From the NCBI RefSeq assembly GCF_932526225.1, contig NC_064037.1, positions 11,700,203 to 11,764,202 on the forward strand: a stretch of 64,000 nucleotides of DNA, read 5' to 3'. Origin of the DNA: Nematostella vectensis (Eukaryota > Cnidaria > Anthozoa > Actiniaria > Edwardsiidae). Positions within the stretch are counted from its first letter, which is position 1. Each line of letters starts with the position of its first letter. Below the pieces are notes generated by a model. It was not told the origin of the DNA. It did not search any database and saw nothing but the letters and a program-made list of their open reading frames with translations. The translations under genes and the position numbers were made by a program. This document shows, piece after piece, positions 1 to 12,409 of the stretch.

Positions 1-869
1 GTCATAGGAAAGTGATATAGCTATACGATAAAGTTCCCGTGGTCACGATGGCGCGTAAGACTAACGGGGAAAAATATCTCTGAAAAGAAGCAGTCACTCG
101 GTTGCCTTTTTTCTTTCACTTCTAAAAAAAAAAAGGAAACTATATACTAGGGAAAATGGATGTAGAACAGTACAAATTATTGAGACGACTGGAACAAAGA
201 CTTCCCAGAAGTGACTACACAGAAGCAAAGACTAGACCCAAGACCTGAAGACAAAACCCAAAGCACTAAGATTTTCAAGTGTTCGATAAACCGAAGAGCC
301 AAAAAAAGGCAGAGAGAAATAAGGCAGAGATAGATCGAGGGATGGTATGTTCAAGTACGCAAAAAAATTTGTATAGTGATGAAAAAAGGACAACTAAAGA
401 AAATAGTAGGGACTCACTTTATTCTTGTGTCTGGGGATGTCTCCTGAGTACATAAAAATTTCTAAGGTCTTTAATATTCTAAACCTAACCGACTAGAAAT
501 TCAATCGAACTTGGGGGCTCTGCTTTTAGGCTGTGTCTAAATACATCTAGTACATTGCAACCTGAAATAAACACACCAGCCATTGTATATAAAATCATGG
601 TATCAACAGAATCACACAAATGATAATCTACACATGGAAAAACATTTTGCTACTGAGCCTGCACGCTCTTAGAATTTGTTGGTGAAATATCAGGCTGGAC
701 GTTCTTATACTAATAAGGTTCTTATATAAAAGAAAAGTGTGTTTGTTCCCCCTTAACAATGGTGCACATGAAAGCCAATATGAATGGTTAAATGGTATAT
801 CTAGACAGACTACAGACAAGCTGTAGAGAAACAAGGTGATCTGCACAGGCGTGGTGTAGACAAGCTATA

Positions 870-926
870 ACCTTCGTCGGACGAAGGGCCAACGCTCGAA
901 ACGTCAACTACTCTGTTTCACCGCGG
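870..926. repeat. Interspersed repeat with CTTCGTCGGACGAAGG core
   Basis: A short element with a palindromic CTTCGTCGGACGAAGG core, followed by a segment resembling AACGCTCGAAACGTCA. It lies just before amidohydrolase exon 2. The same element recurs at 8782-8838 as part of the duplication, and in reverse orientation at 16199-16250 in unrelated sequence, so it is dispersed. I see no coding capacity. I believe similar motifs are common in anthozoan genomes, but that is recall and was not checked. Confidence 0.6.
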
Positions 927-987
927 CGTTCATTATACTTTTTCAACCTTGTGTTTATTTATAATATGAATGTTTATCTCTTCCCAG

Positions 988-3464
988 GTTGCTGGAATAG
1001 ACAGCTCTGTTCAGGATAGCAGTGACGCTGTTTACGGCCGTGAGGAGGATGGCTCACTTTCCGGGGAGGTCTGGGAGTCTGGCGCTATTCTTGGATTGCT
1101 GTCAAAGATGCCTAAATCACCTGACGCCGACCCGAAGAAGCTGCTAACAGACCAATGGAAGGCGTACGCGTCTTACGGCTTTACTACCGTCACTGAGCTC
1201 GCGTACACGCCCAACCCACCGGTCGATGAGATCGTGGTCAAGATGTCCCATAATAAGGATTGCCCCATAAGACTGGGGTTGTACCAGCTAGTAGGAGAGA
1301 TATCCGATGTTGGTACGACCAAGCCGATAGCGGAGCCCACTGAGATGCTGTGGGAAGCTGGAATTAAGCTTGTTGCTGACGGCTCACCGCACTGTGGTAC
1401 CGCGGGTATAGTCGATCCTTACTTGGACAGTGAAATGACTAAGGTAAACAAGCTTCTTGTAGAGAATAGGCGATAAAAGGGAATAGGGGATAAAAGGGAA
1501 TAGGAATTAGGGGAAGAAAAGGGAATAGAAATAGGGGATAAACCTTAGTAGCATAATTCTATTAAGATAAAATAAATGTGATAAAATGTTATATTGGTTG
1601 CAGCTGTGATTGTATAATGGTGTAAGTGATGTAGGTGATTCTTACAATGATGATGGGTCACGACAATAATGATGATAACGATATGGGGAGGGTGATAAAG
1701 ATGATTACAATAAGTTGTTTTTGTTCATCAATCTTTTCCCGGTTTGTGCAAGTGCGTGTCTAGAGAAAAACGCATGGTAGGGACATGAGTAGTTACTCAC
1801 TGACATGGGACCAATTAAGTTCAGATCGGCATCTTAGCTCTGGTAATACGCCTTTAGGACTATCAAAAACTTTTTCTATTCAAATACACAAAAAATTACC
1901 CCTTTTTTAAACTATCGACGAAGGTGTTAACCGGAGTCACACTCGTCTCGTCGCATGAGCAGAGTGGAGGCCTGGTCCCTAGGAACCTCACCCTCTGGAC
2001 ATGCGCCTGTTGTGGTTATATATGTTAATTACTTTTATGATAATCCATGGCCGTAGCGGGCCTCGAAAAATTGGGGGGGGGGGGGGAATTCAAAAACATT
2101 GAGAAAATACTTGGGGCGCACAGCCACGCCCCTACTGCTCGTTTCCTTATAAATTTTAAAATTATTGGGGGATGGGGCATGTGCCCCCAGCGCGCCCCAC
2201 CCCCTGATACGGCCCTATAATCTGATGCCAATGGGGGATGATATTCACAATACTGATGATACTTGCATTGATAATGTTGCTGATCAGTCTGTCATCTCAT
2301 TTCCTTGACAGATATTGTCGTTCCCTCCACCCCCCTCGAATGGTCTCGTCCTTCACACACCTGAGAACTTGTACAAGATCGTACGCTACTGCCACGAGAA
2401 GAACATGCAAGTAGCTACGCATGCGCACGGCGATCGTACGTGCAAGGAAGTCGTAGACGCCTATGAAAAGGTTTGAGGTTCACTCGCTTACGGCGGGTCA
2501 TTGGTTTTTACCTCTAAAATGGGTAGCTTGGAGACGCAAGAACGTGTCTAGAAAAAAAGGCAGGATTGGTCCCAGAGTAATAATTCACTGGCCATGGATC
2601 AATTAAGTTCAAATCGGCACCTTTAGCTTATTTCGATGGGTTTGATGGGTGTAACGCTTCTTCCTTATCCCTCAGGTGATGAATGATTGCAAGACTCCCA
2701 CGGACGTGCGCCATCGAATTGAGCATTGCGGCCTGATGACACCAGAGCAGATTGCGCGCGCAGCCAAGCTCAACATCGCGATGTCCTTCTTTGTGGACCA
2801 TCTCTACTTCTATGCCACGTCATACACCAATGATATACTGGGCCCAGAGCGAACAAACCGCTGGACTCCACTATCCGTGGCTACCGAGTACGGCGCCAAG
2901 TGGACCATCCACCAGGATCACCCCACCTACCCCGGCCACGCCCGTCCCTTTGCGAACATCAAGACTGCCGTGACCCGAACCCAGCGGGATGACCCGAAAA
3001 CTGTGTACGGAGAGGAGTATAAGGCCACTCTTGACGAGGCTTTGAAGGCGTATACCATCAACGCAGGTTAGTTACAACAGAATCTATAGAATCTATAGAA
3101 ACCTTGTTATTGGGGACACCTGGTGACTGAGGACACCTCTTTTATTTTCTACAACTCTGGAGCGGCTGAACAAAATCGATATATTCACAATTATTACAAA
3201 GCCCGATTCCCATTAGCATGCCAAAACCGTTGACCTTATTTTGCAATTGCAGCGTGGCAGTTGAGGAAGGAGAAGGAATTGGGAAGTCTTGAGGTCGGCA
3301 AGAAAGCTGATCTGCTCATCATATCAGACAACCCGCATCAGATGGACGCATTCAAGCTGGAGGAGATTAAGGTGGTGGACACGTTCTTGGGCGGGCGGAG
3401 CACCAATCAGACGGCGATGACAGAGAAAAACAAGCAAGGAAAACAAGTGAAAGTGTATGCTTGA
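988..3464 (+). CDS. YtcJ-like metal-dependent amidohydrolase, copy 1 (exons 2-5; 5' end outside window)
   Basis: Four coding exons are visible: 988-1443, 2312-2470, 2676-3066 and 3253-3464. All have AG/GT borders and compatible phases (0, 0, 0, 1), and the gene ends at a TGA at 3462-3464. Exon 1, which would carry the N-terminal HxH metal site, should lie about 1.5 kb left of the window, judging from copy 2. Visible family motifs are VADGS in exon 2, THAHGD in exon 3, HRIEHC in exon 4, and a C-terminal GSLEVGKKADL segment that closes the beta-sandwich. YtcJ-type proteins are TIM-barrel, metal-dependent hydrolases of amide-like bonds; the substrate is unknown. The product differs from copy 2 by only a few residues, for example MSHNK versus MAQNK. 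A polyadenylation signal AATAAA lies at 3484-3489. The apparent ATG at 970 is intronic sequence before the acceptor, not a start. Confidence 0.9.
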
Positions 3465-3893
3465 CCATGTACAGAGAAATTCAAATAAACATGGAATCAA
3501 TTACAAACGTTGTTTAATCAATTCTGTCTAGCTCAAAACTCTTACAAAGGCCACATAGATTTTTATTACGAATTTTGTAAGAAAGTGGCTTGTATTAATG
3601 AATTTTTTGGAGAAATCAATAGCATTTCTTTTCATCATTCTTTATAATTTCATTATTTTAAGCTACTACTCTATACAGTATCAATACCTAAATATTTCCA
3701 ATATATGTTTTTCTTATCTACAAAAAGCTAACGAGAAATAATGCAAATTATAAGGTGCTTAAGGGGCGAGTATGTTTTTTGAACGACCCAGTGGTCCGTT
3801 TACTATTAAGATTTATCGTCAAATATACTTTAATTCCATATAATATCTATAATTGCGCAAATCCTGTCTACATGCCTGCTTGAAAATAGAAAA

Positions 3894-4017
3894 CCATTCA
3901 CCTCTTGTCGCGTGCGAGTTCGATGACATCCATTTACCTCTTGTCGCGTGCGACTTCGATGGCATCCATTTACCTCTTTTCGCGTGCGACTTCGATGGCA
4001 TCCATTCACCTCTTGCG
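3894..4017. repeat. 36-bp minisatellite, about 3.4 copies, at the duplication junction
   Basis: Units begin at 3894, 3930, 3966 and 4002 (partial) and share the core TCGCGTGCGACTTCGATGGC with few changes. Because 36 is a multiple of three, both strands show short open frames across it, which I do not regard as genes. Confidence 0.9.
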
Positions 4018-6397
4018 TTCCACGTTTTTAGAAAGGTGAGTGTAATTTGACTCGTTATGACCTGTTTTCCAGGTAATGGCAAAGGGTCAATCATGTTCCA
4101 CTTCTCAAAATCTCATTTTAATTACAAAGAGACTTGCTAAATTATAGTTAAGCTCTTGATATTAACCTTTATGGTAAGAATCTGGAATATACAAAAGAAG
4201 GGTTTTATTACCTAGGATACCAAAACCAATTTTCAATTATTTGCCTATATTTTTATCCCCATATCACAAAAAGGACAGCTCTTGACAGAAGTTTGGAAGA
4301 ACACAATAGTCAAGATAAGAAAACGTAGGCTTAAATGAGCTTAGTTTTGAATAATAACATGTTTTTTGGTTAGTATTTATATTATTTTTAACACATTGAC
4401 CCCTCAACCGGCCTGTACCGGCTTTGGGAAGTACCCACAACCCAAAAAATTCATAAATGCAAACTAAACACAACAAGATGAAGATACTCAGGCATCAGTC
4501 TAAGGGATAAATGGTCTTGAAGATATTCATCCAACCAAGGTGTTGGCAACTACTCTTAAGCCAAATAATAGCACAGGTTATTTGACAAATTTCAAATCGG
4601 ACAAGGAAAGAAAAGCAGAATCACCCCTCTCAATAAAACGCTCAAAATACAACACAAGGGAGAGAGATCAGCAAACACAGCTCAAGACACAATTAGATAC
4701 CTTTATTCTGATCCTCCAGGTTCATTTCCATGGCCTCAAAACACAATGTCCACTCCTTGAAGGCTTGTAAAACCACGAAGATGCCTTAACGGATTGAAAA
4801 GCATTTTGGGAGATCCAGGGAAAAATTTACGAGGGGAGGGCCAGTCAACACTCCTCTCCCCAAAGTCAGATGGTTTTTTATAAGTCTTTTCACCCCGAAG
4901 ACAAACAAATCAATTCCAGGTCATACAGACCCAGAATAGCAGTGTAAACAATTTTGGAATCAATTTGGTTTCAGAAAAGACAGCATTTAGGAGAGCTGTG
5001 GTGATTCATTAGAAAATTATTTTCTCATCCAGGCAAAGCCAAACAAGAAAAAATCATCATGAATCCACCTTTGCTTGCAAATATCCATAAGCAAAGCACT
5101 CAATTATGCCCCAAAAGACTTCATGATGTCCTGAGACACTCTCCTAATATGCTCATAGCTGTATTTTTGATGAAAAATACAAGCAACCATAAACTTGTGC
5201 TGGCTTCAGCACAACGACGAGGGATTTAAAGTGGGGACCGCAAAGCACTGTTGGAAAGCTTGGATACCGCTGACTAGGTGCAGCTGTGTTTGACTTTGAC
5301 GGGCTGTATAAATCTCAGAATAGGGGGGGGGGAGGTATCTGTTTTCAGTCTGTTTTTTGTAAATTCAGCTCAAAAATTGCCAGGAGTCAATGGGTTAATT
5401 TGTGCAGCAGGGTCACGTGGTGTCTTGTCCTCAAATATTCTTGTACATAAACACAGAGGGGTACTCGGGGGGGGGGGGTCTTCAGGGTAAAAGTGACAGG
5501 GATAGTCGTCGGAAAATTCGAAAAATACCCCTTAACAACAAAAACCTTCCAGGCAAATGTCATATCATAGTTTTAGTGTGGTAGTTTCCTCTTAGCCGAG
5601 AGGTTGCACTTAATGTGGGCCCAAGCTCAGTTGTGTTTCCCCCACCATGACAACTTATAAATAAATAAACAAATAAATAATGAATACATAAAGAAAGGAA
5701 GAAAGCAAAAGAAGAATCCAAAATAACGGAGGTACCTAGAGCGACCCCTCCCCCTGTCTAATACCTGAGCCCCGCGCCCCCCTCACCCTTGGGAAATATA
5801 AAACAATACGACAATAAAAAGAATAAAAATCTGAGTATGATAAGGCATTAACGACGATGGAACATTATCCCTGAACAATAAAATCTCTCGTGCGAGTCTT
5901 CCCTTTCAGCAATGAAAACAACTTCTGGAAAATTCAAAAGATATGATAAGATGGGTTCTCTTTGTTCATGGTTTGTAGAGATGATTGATGGTTACCAAGA
6001 CCATCAATTATATGGAAATATTTTGAGAATTTCGACTTACCAAATAACATGTTTTTGTGGTATATGCAATCAAGCTAATGCTCAAGTCCCCAAAGGAAAC
6101 AAGACAAAGTCTTGAAAAAAAAATGAAAGAAAGTGCATAAATTTAAAACTATATTGCGTAATAAACAAATGACTAGGAGTCCTATCGTGTTACCAGGTTA
6201 AGAAATCATGAACAAGAAAAGCTGGTTTGTTTGGATTACTACTCATATTGAAATAATTTTGATTGACATGCCAAATTCATCCAATCATAATAATCAAAGT
6301 GGGTCTCTATAAAGAAGACGGGCACTCCTAGTTTGCCACTCGGCGCCAACCAGCGACAAGTACAGTTCTGTGAATCCAGCTTCTCATAATTGCCAAA
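4018..6397. other. Intergenic / upstream region, no gene recognised
   Basis: Mostly AT-rich sequence with G-homopolymer runs near 5325 and 5470, and an (AAAT)-like microsatellite at 5655-5680. Open frames here are short, lack family motifs and have no convincing splice partners. The last few hundred bases are the presumed promoter of amidohydrolase copy 2; I see no clear TATA box. Confidence 0.6.
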
Positions 6398-9300
6398 ATG
6401 TCCCAAAAGGAGTTTGCAGATACCATCTTTACCGGAGGTAATATCTTCACGATGGATGATGCGAAGCCTAAATGCGAGGCTGTGGCGGTCAAAGGCGACA
6501 CGATCCTTGCAGTTGGACGCAAAGACGACGTCTTCAAATTTTCTGGGCCAAGCACAACAGTAATTGATCTCGAAGGCAAGACGATGTTCCCCGGATTTAT
6601 CGAGCCACATCAACATGCAATCCAGGCAGCAATTTTCAGCATCCTTCCAAGCATCAGTGGCTATGAATGCTTCTCCTATGCCGAGGTCAAAGCTCGCATA
6701 ATGAAAGGCATTTCCGCTGTTGATCCATCGCAAAGTCCGCTCGGTTGGGGCGTGACCTTTGGCTGGGACCCCGAGCTGGTTCGCGATCTACCAGCCTTGG
6801 ATGCGAAGTTCATCGCTAAGGAATTCTCTGCTGACATCCCTGTGTTGATTGTGGCGCAGAACGGGCACGCCGCTTGGTGCAACCATAAAGCGTTTGAGGT
6901 AAGAAATTATTACCCAACAACACCGAGAAAGCGCAAAATATCGACGAAGAATGGATAAAGTACAAATATAGCAATATTTCATAATCGTATTGCTTTCGCT
7001 GACTTTCGTCAGACTTACCCCAAGTGGCCCTCTTTGATTTTCCCTAATAAAAGCGCGTTTTAATGGGCATTTTTATGAGTTAGCGAAGCAAACAAAATCG
7101 AGTGCGCGGAGAGGAGGCTTATTCCGCTCGCACGATTTTCGAATATAATTTGCATATATTTGCAGCGAAAAATAATGACGTTATATGCAAGTGTGGCACG
7201 CGCATGTCACGTGTTCTTTTCTCGGGTAAATAATATTTCCTCTCAAACACGACAGACAACCTGTGTTTTGTGTTCTTCAATCATTGTTAATCCGTAGTAT
7301 AGGCATGCCACGCCTGCCTACGCCCCGAGCATTTTAATCGTCGCTCGCCTCAGGGCCGATCATAAAGGCGATGACACCCTCGTATTTTTTTTGTACCTGA
7401 CTTTTAAACAACAAGATATTTCTCGAACCAAAATATAATTGATTAGTCGTTGAAAGGACAATTAAACATTTTTGGACACAGACAAAGCCCAATGTTGTTT
7501 TTTTGTAGTTTTGAGATTTCGCACCACATATCAGCAGATCAGCGGTGCAGAAGCACAAAGCGTACATTATTTTTCGGAATCACTCCTCGCTCGGCAGAGA
7601 TAGAGGTCATGGGCTTTTTTCACAAATTTGCCAAACGGTTTGTGTTTGTTTTGTACATACTCTGTTTGTATAAAAAACCCGTCTAATTTTCAGGTGGGGC
7701 TGGGCCGTAATTATTTTTTGAACATTTTAAGGCTGTATATGTTTTTATGGGTGTTTTTAGCGGAGCCCCATGGTCATAGGAAAGTGATATAGCTATACGA
7801 TAAAGTTCCCGTGGTCACGATGCGCGTAAGACTAACGGGGAAAAATATCACTGAAAAGAAGCAGTCACTCGGTTGCCTTTTTTCCTTCACTTCTAAAAAA
7901 AAAGGAAACTATATACTAAAGAAAATGGATGTAGAACAGAACAAATTATTGAGACGACCAGAACAAAGACTTCCCAGAAAACTAGACCCAAAACTAGACC
8001 CAAGACCTGAAGACAAAACCCAAAGCACTAAGATTTTCAAGTGTTCGATAAACCGAAGAGCCAAAAAAAGGCAGAGAGAAACAAGGCAGAGATAGATCGA
8101 GGGATGGTAAGTTTATTTCATTGTAAGTGAAGTTATCCGATACTTATGTGTTTTTTGTTGTTGGAAGTAAACGAAAGGAAAAAAACTAGGGGAGACAGGT
8201 AACCCAAGCACTCGGTTTGTATTCAAGTACGCAAAAAAATTATATATATAGTGATAAAAAACGGACAACTAAAGAAAATAGTAGTGGACTCACTTTATTC
8301 TTGTGTCTGGGGTTGTCTCCTGAGTACATAAAAAATTCCTTAGGTCTTTTTTTTAAATATTCTAAACCTAACCGACTAGAAATTCAATCGAACTTGGGGG
8401 CTCTGCTTTTAGGCAGTGTCTAAATACATCTAGTACATTGCAGCCTGAAATAAACACACCAGCCATTGTATATAAAATCATGGTATCAACAGAATCACAC
8501 AAATGATAAATAACAGTTATCGCTGATTTTCTTTTTAGAGCGCATCTACACATGGAAAAACATTTTGCTACTGAGCCTGGGCACGCTCTTAGAATTTATT
8601 GGTGAAATATCAGGCTGGACGTTCTTATACTAATAAAATAAAAGAAAAGTGTGTTTGTTCCCCCTTAACAATGGTGCACATGAAAGCCAATATGAATGGT
8701 TAAATGGTATATCTAGACAGACTACAGACAAGCTGTAGAAAAACAAGGTGATCTGCGCAGGCGTGGTGTAGACAAGCTATAACCTTCGTCGGACGAAGGG
8801 CCAACGCTCGAAACGTCAACTACTCTGTTTCACCGAGGCGTTCATTATACTTTTTCAACCTTGTGTTTATTTATAATATGAATGTTTATCTCTTCCCAGG
8901 TTGCTGGAATAGACAGCTCTGTTCAGGATAGCAGTGACGCTGTTTACGGCCGTGAGGAGGATGGCTCACTTTCCGGGGAGGTCTGGGAGTCTGGCGCTAT
9001 TCTTGGATTGCTGTCAAAGATGCCTAAATCACCTGACGCCGACCCGAAGAAGCTGCTAACAGACCAATGGAAGGCGTACGCGTCTTACGGCTTTACTACC
9101 GTCACTGAGCTCGCGTACACGCCCAACCCACCGGTCGATGAGATCGTGGTCAAGATGGCCCAGAATAAGGATTGCCCCATAAGACTGGGGTTGTACCAGC
9201 TAGTAGGAGAGATATCCGATGTTGGTACGACCAAGCCGATAGCGGAGCCCACTGAGATGCTGTGGGAAGCTGGAATTAAGCTTGTTGCTGACGGCTCACC

Positions 9301-11344
9301 GCACTGTGGTACCGCGGGTATAGTCGATCCTTACTTGGACAGTGAAATGACTAAGGTAAACAAGCTTCTTGTAGAGAATAGGGGATAAAAGGGAATAGGG
9401 GACAAAAGGGAATAGGAATTAGGGGAAGAAAAGGGAATAGAAATAGGGGATAAACCTTAGTAGCATAATTCTATTAAGATAAAATAAATGTGATAAAATG
9501 TTATATTGGTTGCAGCTGTGATTGTATAATGGTGTAGGTGATGTAGGTGATTCTTACAATGATGATGGGTCACGACAATAATGATTATAACGATATGGGG
9601 AGGGTGATAAAGATGATTACAATAAGTTGTTTTTGTTCATCAATCTTTACCCGGTTTTGTGCAAGTGCGTGTCTGACATGGGACCAATTAACTTCAGATC
9701 GGCATCTTAGCTCTGGTCATACGCCTTTAGGACTATCAAAAACTTTTTCTATTCAAATACACACAAAAAATTACCCCTTTTTTAACTATCGACGAAGGTG
9801 TAAACCGGAGTCACACTCGTCTCGTCGCATGAGCAGAGTGGAGGCCTGATCCCTAGGAACCTCACCCTCTGGACATGCGCCTGTTGTGGTTATATATGTT
9901 AATTACTTTTATGATAATCCATGGCCGTAGCGGGCCTCGAAAAATTGGGGGGGGGGGGGGAGGGGCAAAATTAAAAAACATTGAGAAAATACTTGGGGCG
10001 CACAGCCACGCCCCTACTGCTCGTTTCCTTATAAATTTTCAAATTATTGGGGGATGGGGCATGTGCCCCCACCCCCTGCTACGGCCCTATAATCTGATGC
10101 CAATGGGGGATGATGTTCACAATACTGATGATACTTGCATTGATAATGTTGCTGATCAGTCTGTCATCTCATTTCCTTGACAGATATTGTCGTTCCCTCC
10201 ACCCCCCTCGAATGGCCTCGTCCTTCACACACCTGAGAACTTGTACAAGATCGTACGCTACTATCACGAGAAGAACATGCAAGTAGCTACGCATGCGCAC
10301 GGCGATCGTACGTGCAAGGAAGTCGTAGACGCCTATGAAAAGGTTTGAGGTTCACTCGCTTACGGCGGGTCATTGGTTTTTACCTCTAAAATGGGTAGCT
10401 TGGAGACGCAAGAACGTGTCTAGAGAAAAAAAAGGCAGGATTGGTCCCAGAGTAATAATTCACTGGCCATGGATCAATTAAGTTCGTTTTAAATCGGCAC
10501 CTTTAGCTTATTTCGATGGGTTTGATGGGTGTAACGCTTCTTCCTTATCCCTCAGGTGATGAATGATTGCAAGACTCCCACGGACGTGCGCCATCGAATT
10601 GAGCATTGCGGCCTGATGACACCAGAGCAGATTGCGCGCGCAGCCAAGCTCAACATCGCGATGTCCTTCTTTGTGGACCATCTCTACTTCTATGCCACGT
10701 CATACACCAATGATATACTGGGCCCAGAGCGAACAAACCGCTGGACTCCACTATCCGTGGCTACCGAGTACGGCGCCAAGTGGACCATCCACCAGGATCA
10801 CCCCACCTACCCCGGCCACGCCCGTCCCTTTGCGAACATCAAGACTGCCGTGACCCGAACCCAGCGGGATGACCCGAAAACTGTGTACGGAGAGGAGTAT
10901 AAGGCCACTCTTGACGAGGCTTTGAAGGCGTATACCATCAACGCAGGTTAGTTACAACAGAATCTATAGAATCTATAGAAACCTTGTTATTGGGGACACC
11001 TGGTGACTGAGGACACCTCTTTTATTTTCTACAACTCTGGAGCGGCTGAACAAAATCGATATATTCACAATTATTACAAAGCCCGATTCCCATTGGCATG
11101 CCAAAACCGTTGACCTTATTTTGCAATTGCAGCGTGGCAGTTGAGGAAGGAGAAGGAATTGGGAAGTCTTGAGGTCGGCAAGAAAGCTGATCTGCTCATC
11201 ATATCAGACAACCCGCATCAGATGGACGCATTCAAGCTGGAGGAGATTAAGGTGGTGGACACGTTCTTGGGCGGGCGGAGCACCAATCAGACGGCGATGA
11301 CAGAGAAGAACAAGCAAGGAAAACAAGTGAAAGTGTATGCTTGA
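6398..11344 (+). CDS. YtcJ-like metal-dependent amidohydrolase, copy 2 (complete)
   Basis: Five exons, 6398-6898, 8900-9355, 10184-10342, 10556-10946 and 11133-11344, sum to 1719 nt (572 aa), a normal length for YtcJ-type proteins. The ATG at 6398 has A at -3, and exon 1 ends at a GTAAGA donor. Metal-site motifs in order are HQH at residues 71-73 (after PGFIEP), VADGS in exon 2, THAHGD around residues 355-359, and HRIEHC around 385-390. The C-terminus GSLEVGKKADLLI completes the composite domain. No signal peptide or membrane segment is visible, so the protein is probably cytosolic. It is a hydrolase of amide or related C-N bonds; the substrate cannot be read from sequence. AATAAA lies at 11364-11369. 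The gene is intact, as are the visible exons of copy 1, so both may be expressed. Bacterial-type homologues also occur in plants and fungi, and ancient transfer is possible but unproven. Confidence 0.92.
8782..8838. repeat. Interspersed repeat with CTTCGTCGGACGAAGG core (right copy)
   Basis: Same element as at 870-926, duplicated with the 7.88-kb unit and positioned identically before amidohydrolase exon 2. Confidence 0.6.
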
Positions 11345-11890
11345 CCATGTACAGAGAAATTCAAATAAACATGGAATCAATTACAAGCGTTGTTTAATCA
11401 ATTCTGTCTAGCTCAAAACTCTTACAAAGGCCACATAGATTTTTATTACGAATTTTGTAAGAAAGTGGCTTGTATTAATGAATTTTTTGGAGAAATCAAT
11501 AGCATTTCTTTTCATCATTCTTTATACTTTCATTATTTTAAGCTACTACTCTATACAGTATCAATACCTAATTATTTCCAATATATGTTTTTCTTATCTA
11601 AAAAAAGCTAACGAGAAATAATGCAAATTATAAGGTGCTTAAGGGGTGAGTATGTTTTTTGAACGACCCAGTGGTCCGTTTACTATTAAGATTTATCGTC
11701 AAATATACTTTAATTCCATATAATATCTATAATTGCGCAAATCCTGTCTACATGCCTGCTTGAAAATAGAAAATCTGGAGGGTGTGGTTGAGAAGTACAT
11801 ACTGTATTTCTTCACTGGGGTGTGGGTATGTGGGATAAAGGGGTTTGGGGTGGGGTTGCTCCTATCCTCTAGTTTGTGATGGCCCTGAAT

Positions 11891-12409
11891 TCACCATGTT
11901 GCTTGCACTGGAGAATCTGCACAGCAACAGTCACCAAACCACGATATCACTGGATTGAGCAAAGTCAATTGGCCCTCTCTATATGCACGACACAGGAATA
12001 CTATCACAAAGCCAAGAATAACTGGCAATGGTGCAAGCAATGCGATACCTGAATGAAGATTTGCACAGAGACTCACTTCAAATATCACAAGGAGTCCTGC
12101 CATAATAACCATCAAAGCCAATTGGTATTTGGGGAGTTTTTTTATCCTTTGCTTAAACTTCAACCTCTGCTGTTTAAGGGAATGTACGGTGGCTATTTCC
12201 TCTTCTGTGTAGGCTGGTCCTGTCACTGAGTCTGTGTCTCCAATCAATGGCTCTACGTCAACAGCGTCTAAAGGATCCTCATCTCGATTCTGATGACTCC
12301 CATATGTGACAACTTGAGGTATTGTTGTACTTTGTTGTTGCGGCTTAGGATACCAAATTACCTTGAGTAGAAAATTCAGCAGCAAATAATCACATTTTAC
12401 TTCTTCCAT
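11891..12409 (-). CDS. Uncharacterised two-transmembrane protein (single-exon model)
   Basis: A 172-codon frame begins at an ATG at 12409. The N-terminal half is polar and acidic (EDPLDAVDVEPL). A basic stretch (KFKQRIKKL) follows, then two hydrophobic segments at about residues 98-117 and 121-140, and a Cys-rich tail (GDCCCAD). This suggests a hairpin membrane protein with a cytosolic N-terminus. I recognise no family. The -3 position of the ATG is poor. An alternative is that it is a spliced 3' exon: a CAAG/GTAATT acceptor near 12360 would be phase-compatible with exon 2 of the PQ-loop gene upstream on the same strand. The length and amphipathic organisation make chance unlikely, but the gene model is uncertain. 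Confidence 0.55.
   Translation of the reverse strand: MEEVKCDYLLLNFLLKVIWYPKPQQQSTTIPQVVTYGSHQNRDEDPLDAVDVEPLIGDTDSVTGPAYTEEEIATVHSLKQQRLKFKQRIKKLPKYQLALMVIMAGLLVIFEVSLCANLHSGIALLAPLPVILGFVIVFLCRAYREGQLTLLNPVISWFGDCCCADSPVQATW

Larger units (their letters stand above)
1..3893 (+). repeat. Left copy of a 7.88-kb direct tandem duplication (5' part outside window)
   Basis: This stretch matches 7772-11773 almost base for base, with an offset of 7880 at its right end. Identity stops at 3893 (matching 11773), after which the two copies have different right flanks. It contains exons 2-5 of the first amidohydrolase gene. Small differences include an intronic segment around 8109-8215 present only in the right copy, and a few substitutions. 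The near identity of intron sequence suggests a recent duplication or gene conversion. Confidence 0.93.
3894..11773 (+). repeat. Right copy of the 7.88-kb tandem duplication
   Basis: The segment 7772-11773 matches 1-3893. If the duplication is perfectly head-to-tail, the unit is 3894-11773 (7880 bp), and its first half (including amidohydrolase exon 1) has its counterpart left of the window. The junction at 3893/3894 coincides with the start of a 36-bp minisatellite. Confidence 0.88.

Noticed and set aside
970-987. ATG at 970 as start of amidohydrolase copy 1
   Set aside because: It lies in the pyrimidine-rich end of an intron just before a TTCCCAG acceptor. Copy 2 shows that a 167-residue first exon precedes this point.
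7811-8095. Basic 94-codon frame in amidohydrolase intron 1
   Set aside because: The equivalent region of the left copy (40-330) is broken by indels, indicating no coding constraint.
6398-11344. Bacterial contamination or recent bacterial gene transfer for the amidohydrolase
   Set aside because: The genes have four typical GT-AG introns, a good Kozak context and AATAAA signals, and similar proteins are known in other eukaryotes.
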